From positions 5,439-13,468 of the forward strand of contig PFUC01000087.1 in the NCBI GenBank assembly GCA_002789895.1: 8,030 nt of DNA, in the 5' to 3' direction. Origin of the DNA: Candidatus Collierbacteria bacterium CG_4_9_14_3_um_filter_43_16. GTDB taxonomy: Bacteria > Patescibacteriota > Microgenomatia > UBA1400 > MFAQ01. A program made the translations under genes and the position numbers. The notes under the pieces are model-generated. The model had not been told where the DNA came from. It searched no databases and saw nothing but the letters and a program-made list of their open reading frames with translations. Positions 1-5,549 of this stretch are shown one piece after another (the stretch's first letter is position 1; the number at the start of each line of letters is the position of its first letter).

Positions 1-1974
1 GAACAGCTGGAGGCGGTGACTCACAAAAAGGGACCAATTTTGGTCATGGCCGGTGCCGGTTCGGGAAAAACGAGAGTACTTACCCACCGGGCAGCTTGGC
101 TGATAAGGGAAAGGGGCATTAGGCCAGACAAAATTGCTCTTCTGACCTTCACCAATAAAGCGGCAGGGGAGATGAAAGAGAGAATCAAAAAGATGGGGGC
201 GGGAAAAATCGAGTTGGGTTTTTCCGGAACATTCCACACTTTGTGTGCCAAATTGTTAAGAAATTATGGCTTGAACGTGATGGTCAATCAGAATTTCATC
301 ATCTTTGATAGTGACGATTCCGAGTCGGCCATGAAAGAAGTATTGAAGTCGCTTTCTATTGACCCAAAACAGAACAAACCCGGGATGTTTCTGGCTCTTA
401 TCGGCAAGATGAAGAACGACTTGGTGTCGGAAAAGATGGCAGAACAAAAAGCCAAAGATTATTTCTTCCGCCAACTATCCAAAGTATGGCGAGCATATCA
501 AGAAAAACTTTCCCGAAATAATGCTGTAGATTTTGACGATCTGCTGGTGAAGGCGGTCGAATTACTCAAAATTGACAGGATAAGAAACGAAGTGAATCAA
601 AATCTTGAATGGATATTGGTAGATGAATATCAGGACACGAATAAAGCCCAGTTTGAACTAACTAAATTGCTGGCCGGGGAGAAGAAAAATATTATGGCTG
701 TTGGAGATGCCTCACAGGCAATATATTCCTTCAGAGGGGCAGATTACCGAAACCTGAGACTTTTTGAAGAAAGCTACCCTGAACTCACGACCGTGGGCCT
801 ACCTAAGAACTATCGTAGCACTCAATACATCCTGGATGCTGCTTACAGTGTGGTGAGTAACAATGTAAGCCATCCGACACTTAAACTGTCAGCCGAACGA
901 GAAATCGGGAAGAAGGTGAGTCTATTTGAAGCGCTGGATGAACGAGAAGAGGCAAAATACGTGGTAAACAGCGCTAAAAAAATCGCTGACAGAGATGAGG
1001 AGGTGGCGATACTTTATCGAACAAACGCCCAATCCCGAACCTTTGAAGACGAGTTATTGAGAAGGGATATCCCCTACAAGCTGATTGGCGGACTCCGATT
1101 TTATAACCGGGCAGAGGTAAAAGATCTAATTGCCTATTTGCGTCTACTAAATAATCCCAAAGAAGAGATTAGCCGAACGAGAATAGAAAAAATTGGTAAA
1201 AGAAAAGCGTGGGCTTTTGACGAATGGCTCCAAAAAATGTCCGACAAAGGGGAGAACCTCGGACATCCCAGTGTGCTGTTGGAGGACATCATGAATGTGA
1301 CAAATTATCTGGATAAGTTTGATGAAAGAGATGAAGATGATGCGGCACGCATCGAAAACATCAATGAACTGTTGGCTGTAGCCAGTGAATTTGAGACGGT
1401 GTCGCAGTTTCTGGAAAGTGCGGCCTTGTCTGAAGCGGAGATAAAACAAATAAAATCGAACGCCAAAATCACTTTAATGACGGTACATGCCGCCAAGGGT
1501 CTCGAGTTTCTCCAGGTATTTGTCGTGGGTTTGGAAGAAGGTCTGTTCCCTCATTCCCGATCGATCTTCGAAGGAGGCAGGGAAGAAGTGGAAGAAGAAA
1601 GAAGATTGATGTACGTCGCCATGACGAGGGCGAAGGAGAACCTGACACTGTCTTTTGCCAGATCCAGACTAACCTATGGAGGTCGTCATACATCTATTCC
1701 CTCAAGATTTTTGGCGGAAATACCGGAGGAGTACATCCAAAGAACGCAAGGAATCAAGAACTCCCGCCAACAGCTACGCAGTTTGGGCGGGCAGGCAAGG
1801 AATCAAAACGGGGGATGGATTCACCCCTTCGGGTACCAACGGCCGGGTCAAGCCCGGAATGACAAACTAAATGACGGGGTGGATGAGTTCGGGGAGAAGA
1901 AAAGAATAATTGTTCAAGACTGGGAAATTGAGGAAGCTGCCAAAGACGACTTTGCGGATATTGATAATTGGTAA
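1..1974 (+). CDS. UvrD/PcrA-type superfamily 1A DNA helicase, 5'-truncated by window edge
   Basis: ATP-dependent 3'-5' DNA helicase for repair and replication-fork processing, cytoplasmic. The frame is open from base 1 and begins EQLEAV, which fits the Q motif, so the true start lies upstream; the GTG at 16 is not the start. Motif I AGAGSGKT is at about 49-72, Walker B DEYQDT at 622-639, motif III GDASQAIYSFRGA at about 703-741, motif V (TVHAAKGLEF) at about 1480-1509 and motif VI (YVAMTRAKENL) at about 1612-1644. All core motifs are intact, so an active enzyme is expected. The stretch between YLRLLNN (about 1135) and RIENINEL (about 1351) is about 40 residues shorter than I recall for E. coli UvrD, so subdomain 2B looks compact. 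The C-terminal linker carries an in-frame palindromic repeat (1811-1863). No C-terminal Tudor-like segment of PcrA is evident; the protein ends acidic, DDFADIDNW. UvrD, PcrA and Rep cannot be told apart here. Confidence 0.95.
   Translation, partial: EQLEAVTHKKGPILVMAGAGSGKTRVLTHRAAWLIRERGIRPDKIALLTFTNKAAGEMKERIKKMGAGKIELGFSGTFHTLCAKLLRNYGLNVMVNQNFIIFDSDDSESAMKEVLKSLSIDPKQNKPGMFLALIGKMKNDLVSEKMAEQKAKDYFFRQLSKVWRAYQEKLSRNNAVDFDDLLVKAVELLKIDRIRNEVNQNLEWILVDEYQDTNKAQFELTKLLAGEKKNIMAVGDASQAIYSFRGADYRNLRLFEESYPELTTVGLPKNYRSTQYILDAAYSVVSNNVSHPTLKLSAEREIGKKVSLFEALDEREEAKYVVNSAKKIADRDEEVAILYRTNAQSRTFEDELLRRDIPYKLIGGLRFYNRAEVKDLIAYLRLLNNPKEEISRTRIEKIGKRKAWAFDEWLQKMSDKGENLGHPSVLLEDIMNVTNYLDKFDERDEDDAARIENINELLAVASEFETVSQFLESAALSEAEIKQIKSNAKITLMTVHAAKGLEFLQVFVVGLEEGLFPHSRSIFEGGREEVEEERRLMYVAMTRAKENLTLSFARSRLTYGGRHTSIPSRFLAEIPEEYIQRTQGIKNSRQQLRSLGGQARNQNGGWIHPFGYQRPGQARNDKLNDGVDEFGEKKRIIVQDWEIEEAAKDDFADIDNW
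1811..1863. repeat. Palindromic dispersed repeat inside the helicase gene
   Basis: It starts GGGGAT, contains the hairpin-forming ACCCCTTCGGGTA at 1823-1835, then a perfect 5-bp hairpin CCGGG-TCAAG-CCCGG at 1843-1857, and ends AATGAC. The same order of parts is found at 7805-7865: GGGGAT, the identical 13-mer, a second hairpin, then AATGAC. The reverse complement resembles the GTCATTCCGGG...CCCGG repeats common in bacterial intergenic DNA. Here it is translated in frame as about 18 residues, roughly GGWIHPFGYQRPGQARND, in the linker after motif VI. The boundaries are approximate. Confidence 0.7.
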
Positions 1975-1990
1975 TGGTCAGTTTTAAAGG

Positions 1991-1996
1991 TAGAAT
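1991..1996 (+). promoter_or_regulatory. -10 element TAGAAT for the first FemAB gene
   Basis: TAGAAT matches TATAAT at 5 of 6 positions and lies exactly 6 nt before the GTG at 2003. Transcription would start at or within a base or two of the start codon (leaderless). No good -35 is visible. The site sits in the 28-nt gap after the helicase stop. Confidence 0.45.
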
Positions 1997-2002
1997 AAGA
2001 GA

Positions 2003-3022
2003 GTGATCAGAGAAGCTGTAGAAAAAGACAGAATAATTTTCGATAAATTGGCTAGACATCCTCTGCAATCCTGGGCCTGGGGAGAGTTCCGTAAACAAGC
2101 CGGGGTGGAAGTTTTGAGATTGGTTCAGGCAGATGAAAAAAAGATTCGGGAAGTTTACCAGATTACTTGGCACAAAATTCCCAAAATAAAGAGATATATT
2201 GGGTACTGTCCAAAATCAGCCATCCCTGATGCAGAGGCGATGAAAGGAATCAATAAAGAAGCAGGCAAAAAGGGAGCGATAATGGTGAAGTTTGAACCTA
2301 ACGAAAAAGATATTGAAGCCAGTCAGAAGCAAGTAAGGGAATTGGCGGGAATTTTTGATTTTAGAGCCGGTAAACCTTTATTCACCAAATATACTTTTCA
2401 GCTAGACATCTCCAAGAGTGAAGAGGAGATCTTGAAAAACATGAATCAAAAGACGAGATACAATGTCCGTCTGGCAGAGAAAAAAGGGGTAAAAATTGTC
2501 GAAGATAATTCCGAAGAAGCATTTGAAGAATATTGGAAGCTGACTGAAGAAACGACAAAAAGACAAAAATTTTTTGCCCACGGTAAAAGCTATCATCGGA
2601 AAATGTGGCAGACCATGATTGTGAATGGTGGCGGTCATTTATTGAAAGCGATTTATGAAGGAAAAACCCTGACTACTTGGGTGTTGTTTGAGTTAAACGA
2701 TGTTTTGTATTATCCATATGGGGCCTCGAGCAACCAAAACAAAGAAGTAATGGCGAGCAATTTGATGATGTGGGAGACCATCAAATTGGGAAAGAAACAT
2801 GGTTGCAAAATGTTTGATATGTGGGGAAGTATGGGGCCAGAGCCAGATCGAAGTGATCCCTGGTATGGTTTTCACCGGTTCAAACAAGGGTATGGGGGCG
2901 AGTTAACCGAGTTTGTGGGTACATATGATTTAGTGGTGAATAGAACACTTTATAAGATCTATATTCTTGTGGACAAACTCAGATGGATAGTCTTAAAGTT
3001 ACTGGCAAAATTGAGAAAATAA
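2003..3022 (+). CDS. FemAB/FemX-family aminoacyltransferase-like protein
   Basis: 339 residues, the usual size for the peptidoglycan bridge FemABX family, which adds amino acids from aminoacyl-tRNA to the lipid II side chain at the inner face of the membrane. The family is a tandem pair of GNAT-like folds. Signatures seen: LQSWAWGEFR at 21-30 in the N-terminal half, NMNQKTRYNVRLAEKKGV at 146-163 (the typical 'K..R..I..A.K.GV' stretch) and YGASSNQNKEVMASNLMMWE at 239-258. Then come the strand-loop FDMWGSMG at 271-278 and FHRFKQGYGGELTEFVGTYD at 290-309, the family's C-terminal hallmark. The C-terminus (about 315-339) is basic and hydrophobic and could touch the membrane. GTG is chosen as start because of the -10 exactly 6 nt upstream; no Shine-Dalgarno is seen. 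The last base is shared with the next FemAB gene (TAATG). The transferred amino acid and acceptor cannot be read from sequence. Confidence 0.85.
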   Translation: MIREAVEKDRIIFDKLARHPLQSWAWGEFRKQAGVEVLRLVQADEKKIREVYQITWHKIPKIKRYIGYCPKSAIPDAEAMKGINKEAGKKGAIMVKFEPNEKDIEASQKQVRELAGIFDFRAGKPLFTKYTFQLDISKSEEEILKNMNQKTRYNVRLAEKKGVKIVEDNSEEAFEEYWKLTEETTKRQKFFAHGKSYHRKMWQTMIVNGGGHLLKAIYEGKTLTTWVLFELNDVLYYPYGASSNQNKEVMASNLMMWETIKLGKKHGCKMFDMWGSMGPEPDRSDPWYGFHRFKQGYGGELTEFVGTYDLVVNRTLYKIYILVDKLRWIVLKLLAKLRK

Positions 3023-3843
3023 TGGAAGACATCCGACAGACAGAGGGGTGGGCAGGTTATTTAAGAGATAAAGAATGGAAAGTAGTTTCGGTACCTTCTG
3101 AGGACAAAAAACACAAAATGAATGCCTTTATTATTCCTTTGGGTCTCTTTGGTATGACGATGATGAAATTACAGCGGTCACGATATGATCCAAACTGGAC
3201 TAAGTTAAAGAAAATAAAAAGGAATTTTAAGGTAGTTTCTTCGATTATCGAACCAATCAGAGTCCAAGACAAACTGGGATTCAAGATGGCAGGGTACAAA
3301 CTGAGCCGGTTTCCATATTTGGCGACAAATACTTTCATCGTGGATTTAACCAAAAGTGAATTGGTACTTTGGAATAATCTGTCGGAAAATGCCAGAAGGC
3401 AAGTAAAAAAGAATAAGGATATTTTGATTGAGGAATGCGTCCAAAAACGATTTTTTGAATTATGGAAAAAAAATAGCAAAGTCTGGACCATGAAAGAAAA
3501 GGAACTCTGTAGTCTGATCAAAAGATTTAAGGGTCAAGCCAGATTGGTGGTAAGTAGAACCGGCAATATTTATCACTCTGGTTTATTAATTATTTACAGT
3601 GCCGACTGTGCTAACTATTACCAGACATGGACAAGCAATCAGGGGCGTATTTCCGGAGCACATTATAAATTGGTGTGGGAAGAAATCCTAAGGGCGAAGT
3701 CCAGTGGTATCAAATTTTTCGACCTGGAAGGAATATTCGATGAACGCTGGCCACAAAAAAGATGGTTAGGCTTCACGGAATTTAAGAGACGTTTTGGGGG
3801 AGGGCTGGTCAGTTTTCCGGGAAGTTATTTTAGATGGCTTTAG
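3022..3843 (+). CDS. Second FemAB-like (GNAT-fold) transferase, divergent paralog
   Basis: 273 residues from the ATG at 3022. I prefer this start over the in-frame ATG at 2983 because it overlaps the upstream stop as TAATG, a classic translational coupling, and because 2983 would give a 40-nt overlap. The family hallmarks are present but weaker than in the upstream copy: LWNNLSENARRQVKKNKD at 116-133, then WTSNQGRISGAHYKLVWEEI at 203-222. SSGIKFFDLEGIFDE at 227-241 and GFTEFKRRFGGGLVSFPGSY at 250-269 complete the set. The N-terminal half (1-100) is shorter and more diverged. The protein is very basic. Being coupled to the first FemAB suggests equimolar production, either as a pair acting on successive residues of the peptide bridge or as a heteromer; that is inference. 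A role outside the cell wall is possible, since FemAB-like folds also occur in polysaccharide loci. Confidence 0.75.
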   Translation: MEDIRQTEGWAGYLRDKEWKVVSVPSEDKKHKMNAFIIPLGLFGMTMMKLQRSRYDPNWTKLKKIKRNFKVVSSIIEPIRVQDKLGFKMAGYKLSRFPYLATNTFIVDLTKSELVLWNNLSENARRQVKKNKDILIEECVQKRFFELWKKNSKVWTMKEKELCSLIKRFKGQARLVVSRTGNIYHSGLLIIYSADCANYYQTWTSNQGRISGAHYKLVWEEILRAKSSGIKFFDLEGIFDERWPQKRWLGFTEFKRRFGGGLVSFPGSYFRWL

Positions 3844-4052
3844 TCCTTTATTTTGCACCAGGCAGATAGACTCCTTATCGTTTATAAAAGGGGTAAAACC
3901 GTCTTGGCAATGATTACTCCATTTGCCCTGCAAACTTTTTATCTTTAATATTCTTAGATGGTATCACTCGATAGTACTACTAATTACCACATCGCCACCA
4001 CTTTCTTTTGAAACTGTTAGAATAAATAATAGTTAGTAATTATTCAAACAAT
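3844..4052. other. Intergenic gap after the FemAB pair
   Basis: No ORF of note. A weak hairpin (GGCAA 3906-3910 with TTGCC 3923-3927, extended by 2 bp across a bulge) is followed by a T-run at 3936-3940 and may act as a poor terminator for the helicase-FemAB unit. The AT-rich end (about 4004-4050) holds the promoter of the next gene. I see nothing else convincing. Confidence 0.3.
4015..4023 (+). promoter_or_regulatory. Extended -10 TGTTAGAAT for the membrane protein gene
   Basis: TGn followed by TAGAAT (5 of 6 to consensus). The predicted start near 4030 gives a leader of about 20 nt, unlike the leaderless genes in this window. The hexamer 6 nt before the ATG (TATTCA) is a poor -10, so this gene does not follow the 6-nt rule. 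Confidence 0.35.
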
Positions 4053-4487
4053 ATGGACGGCTTGATGAAGACTTTAGATTTGTACTTGGTGAAGAAGGCA
4101 CCGGCACTACCGAAAAGTGTTAAGGATATCTTGGTGAGTATAGCGCCATGGTTTGAGTTGGTCGGAGCTATTTTTTCTTTACCCGCCTTATTTGCAATAT
4201 TTGGGTTTAGTGCGACACTGTATGGGACACCATATGGTGGTTATATGATGGGCAGAGCAGGCTATGGCTTTTCCTTGGCAACGGTTTTTCTTATGGTTGG
4301 AATGGTTCTAATGATTCTAGCCATACCCGGACTTTTTAAGAGATCAAAGATGGGCTGGAATTATGTTTTTTACTCAGTGCTCGTAAACGCAGTATATTCG
4401 CTGGTCACATTCAACTTCTTTGGCTTGATCGTGAGCTCATTGATCTCGCTTTATTTGCTTTTCCAAGTAAAAAGCTACTACAAGTAA
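4053..4487 (+). CDS. Small four-helix membrane protein, function unknown
   Basis: 144 residues. A soluble amphipathic N-terminus (KTLDLYLVKKAPALPKSVKDIL) is followed by four hydrophobic segments at about 32-52, 73-95, 103-119 and 121-139. A Gly/Tyr-rich loop (about 56-72, GTPYGGYMMGRAGYG) separates TM1 and TM2. The sequence ends in the basic LFQVKSYYK. From memory, proteins with the same 'LVKKAP..LP..VK..L..IAPW' opening and 'IPGLFKRSK.GWN' loop are common in Candidate Phyla Radiation genomes as hypothetical proteins. There is no recognisable catalytic or transport motif. The start is uncertain: the ATG at 4053 has no Shine-Dalgarno, while the in-frame ATG at 4065 (residue 5) has GGACGG 4 nt upstream. 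The gene converges on ung with 5 nt between stop codons and no room for a terminator. Confidence 0.75.
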   Translation: MDGLMKTLDLYLVKKAPALPKSVKDILVSIAPWFELVGAIFSLPALFAIFGFSATLYGTPYGGYMMGRAGYGFSLATVFLMVGMVLMILAIPGLFKRSKMGWNYVFYSVLVNAVYSLVTFNFFGLIVSSLISLYLLFQVKSYYK

Positions 4488-4492
4488 ACTAA

Positions 4493-5155
4493 CTACCATT
4501 CGATAGGAATCAGGCCTTGTTCAATCAAATATTGATTGGCTTGAGAAAATGGCCTGCTGCCAAAAAACCCTGAGTGAGCTGAAAAGGGTGAGGGGTGGGG
4601 AGCCTTGAGAATCAAGTGCTTGTCTGTGTCAATAAAAGATCCTTTTTTCTGGGCATAGTTGCCCCAGAGAATAAAGACCAAATGGTCTTTTTGGTTGGCT
4701 AACCCATGAATGATAGCGTCAGTAAAAGTTTCCCAACCTTTATTTTGATGAGACCCGGCCTGATTGGCCCGGACCGTAAGGGTGGCATTGAGAAGGAGCA
4801 CTCCTTGTTTGACCCAGCGATCAAGATTGCCCGAAGCGTGATATGGGTGCCCTAGATCAGTTTCGATTTCTTTATAGATGTTTATTAAGGATGGTGGTGC
4901 TTTGATGCCATTAGGAACGGAGAAGGAAAATCCGTGTGCCTGGCCCGGACCATGATACGGATCTTGACCAAGTATGATGACCTTAACTTGATCCACGGGC
5001 AAACTATCGAGAGCGTTAAAGATAAATTTGGGAGGTGGATAAACGGTGTCTGATTGGTACTCGTGGCGGACAAATTCGGCCAGACCTTTGAAGTATGATT
5101 TGGCAAACTCATCTTTAAGTAAGTTTTTCCATGATTTTTCGAGGCGAACTTCCAT
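4493..5155 (-). CDS. ung: Uracil-DNA glycosylase, family 1
   Basis: Removes uracil from DNA to start base excision repair, cytoplasmic monomer. 220 residues, full length for family 1. The water-activating loop GQDPYHGPGQAHGFSFSVP is at 63-81 with catalytic Asp65. PPSLINIYKEI is at 87-97, LLLNATLTV at 120-128 with uracil-binding Asn123 (the same number as in E. coli), and WGNYAQKK at 164-171. The DNA-insertion loop HPSPFSA at 187-193 contains catalytic His187, and the usual tail GSRPFSQANQYL follows. Every key residue is present. HPSP is normally followed by Leu and here by Phe191, a mild change close to the minor-groove intercalating loop. The ATG at 5155 is preceded at exactly 6 nt by TAAAAT, so a leaderless mRNA is likely. 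It is transcribed divergently from the structured RNA unit that begins at about 5210. Confidence 0.97.
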   Translation of the reverse strand: MEVRLEKSWKNLLKDEFAKSYFKGLAEFVRHEYQSDTVYPPPKFIFNALDSLPVDQVKVIILGQDPYHGPGQAHGFSFSVPNGIKAPPSLINIYKEIETDLGHPYHASGNLDRWVKQGVLLLNATLTVRANQAGSHQNKGWETFTDAIIHGLANQKDHLVFILWGNYAQKKGSFIDTDKHLILKAPHPSPFSAHSGFFGSRPFSQANQYLIEQGLIPIEW

Positions 5156-5161
5156 GAGATT

Positions 5162-5167
5162 ATTTTA
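5162..5167 (-). promoter_or_regulatory. -10 element TAAAAT for ung
   Basis: Read on the minus strand, TAAAAT (5 of 6 to consensus) is followed by exactly 6 nt and then the ung ATG. No Shine-Dalgarno lies between, so the transcript would be leaderless. It is 30 nt from the divergent plus-strand -10 at 5198-5203. Confidence 0.45.
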
Positions 5168-5194
5168 CCCCAAGATCAGAGTTAACTTATAGTG

Positions 5195-5203
5195 TGGTAT
5201 AAT
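5195..5203 (+). promoter_or_regulatory. Strong extended -10 promoter TGGTATAAT
   Basis: A TGn extension plus a perfect TATAAT, the best promoter match in the window. The predicted start is at 5209-5211, coinciding with the ATG at 5210. There is no convincing -35, which extended -10 promoters can do without. It drives the structured RNA and micro-ORF unit that ends at the terminator at 5499-5525. Confidence 0.65.
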
Positions 5204-5209
5204 TCCTTT

Positions 5210-5293
5210 ATGTTTAGAAATTTGTGCCTTATTGCTTCAAAACCGGTCACCCAGGAAATGGGCGTCGATTTTGATACCCTGACGGAGGCATAA
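5210..5293 (+). CDS. Possible leaderless 27-residue peptide ORF
   Basis: ATG exactly 6 nt downstream of TATAAT, so the predicted RNA 5' end is the start codon. It encodes MFRNLCLIASKPVTQEMGVD plus seven residues rich in Asp, Thr and Glu, and stops with TAA. The reading frame covers hairpin 5237-5274, and its last codons overlap the first GGAGGC (5284-5289), which can pair with GCCTCC at 5317-5322. A ribosome finishing here would block that pairing and favour the downstream hairpin 5317-5332, so it could be a leader peptide. Coding status is unproven; conservation of RNA structure without the frame would argue against it. Confidence 0.3.
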   Translation: MFRNLCLIASKPVTQEMGVDFDTLTEA

Positions 5294-5316
5294 AGCAAAC
5301 TTTGTTTACTGTTTAA

Positions 5317-5345
5317 GCCTCCAAGTGGAGGCTCTTTCGGTTTTT
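5317..5345 (+). promoter_or_regulatory. Attenuator-like hairpin with competing upstream strand
   Basis: A perfect 6-bp stem GCCTCC-AAGT-GGAGGC (5317-5332) is followed by TCTTTCGGTTTTT. A second GGAGGC at 5284-5289 can pair with the same GCCTCC. The two pairings are mutually exclusive, the usual layout of a terminator and anti-terminator. The T-tract is interrupted by CGG, so termination, if any, is probably partial. Confidence 0.35.
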
Positions 5346-5421
5346 CGCCCCCTCTTGGAGTTTTAGCCGGCCAAACAAAGCTATCTCATGAGTAGTGAGC
5401 TGGGTCGGTACGTTTAAATCA

Positions 5422-5428
5422 AGAGGAG
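5422..5428 (+). promoter_or_regulatory. Strong Shine-Dalgarno AGAGGAG, predicted to be sequestered
   Basis: The GGAG core at 5425-5428 lies 7 nt before the ATG at 5436, the only textbook Shine-Dalgarno in the window. Five of its 7 bases (5422-5426) fall in the 7-bp helix CCTCTTG 5351-5357 with CAAGAGG 5420-5426, which would hide it when folded. Confidence 0.5.
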
Positions 5429-5435
5429 ATCAAAT

Positions 5436-5492
5436 ATGTTTGGAATAAAGATTTGGAGCTTGCTCGAGTCGAGGTTGAGTTTCCGTAAGTAA
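5436..5492 (+). CDS. Possible 18-residue peptide ORF
   Basis: It encodes MFGIKIWSLLESRLSFRK and ends in TAA 6 nt before the terminator stem. The peptide has a hydrophobic core (FGIKIWSLL) and a basic end (SRLSFRK), so it could be membrane-active or a leader peptide. The evidence for translation is the excellent Shine-Dalgarno at ideal spacing in a window where other genes lack one. The arrangement of hidden Shine-Dalgarno, tiny hydrophobic peptide and strong terminator recalls type I toxin mRNAs, but the peptide is shorter than most known ones and no homolog is recognised. Confidence 0.35.
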   Translation: MFGIKIWSLLESRLSFRK

Positions 5493-5498
5493 ACTATT

Positions 5499-5525
5499 CC
5501 GGGTGTCATGAGCACCCGGTTTTTT
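5499..5525 (+). terminator. Rho-independent terminator
   Basis: A perfect 7-bp GC-rich stem, CCGGGTG 5499-5505 with CACCCGG 5513-5519, has a 7-nt loop TCATGAG and is followed at once by six T (5520-5525). This is the clearest terminator in the window and ends the 5210 transcription unit ahead of the acyltransferase gene. Confidence 0.9.
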
Positions 5526-5533
5526 GGTATTAT
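5525..5533 (+). promoter_or_regulatory. Extended -10 TGGTATTAT for the acyltransferase gene
   Basis: TGG followed by TATTAT (5 of 6) starts in the last T of the terminator and echoes TGGTATAAT at 5195-5203. The predicted start near 5540 gives a leader of about 10 nt before the ATG at 5550, without a Shine-Dalgarno. The same bases read on the minus strand give a perfect TATAAT (5534-5529). Confidence 0.45.
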
Positions 5534-5549
5534 ATGACTACAAAATCCT

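Larger units (their letters stand above)
5210..5525 (+). ncRNA. Unassigned structured RNA or leader with promoter and terminator
   Basis: The unit is bounded by an extended -10 (5195-5203) and an intrinsic terminator. Helices seen by eye: TCAAAA 5237-5242 with TTTTGA 5269-5274, enclosing CGG 5244-5246 with TCG 5265-5267 (one G-T wobble) and CCCA 5250-5253 with TGGG 5259-5262 capped by GGAAA. Next is GCCTCC 5317-5322 with GGAGGC 5327-5332, followed by a T-rich tract to 5345. CCTCTTG 5351-5357 pairs with CAAGAGG 5420-5426 and encloses GCCGGCC 5366-5372 with GGTCGGT 5403-5409 and AGCT 5379-5382 with AGCT 5398-5401. I compared it by memory with RNase P, SRP, tmRNA, 6S and common riboswitch consensus motifs and recognised none. 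It could be a small RNA, a cis-regulatory leader for the acyltransferase gene at 5550, or the mRNA of one or both micro-ORFs. Confidence 0.45.

Noticed and set aside
16..18. GTG at 16 as the helicase start
   Set aside because: The frame is open to base 1 and the residues before it (EQLEA) fit the helicase Q motif, so the gene begins outside the window.
1754..2173. 139-residue minus-strand ORF spanning the helicase end and FemAB start
   Set aside because: It crosses two real genes and the repeat at 1811-1863; no motif or promoter supports it.
2983..3021. Earlier in-frame ATG for the second FemAB gene
   Set aside because: It would overlap the upstream gene by 40 nt; the ATG at 3022 forms a TAATG junction and leaves all family motifs intact.
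3057..3521. 154-residue minus-strand ORF opposite the second FemAB
   Set aside because: Composition is Phe/Ser-rich as expected for the antisense of an A-rich gene, with no family motifs and no start signals.
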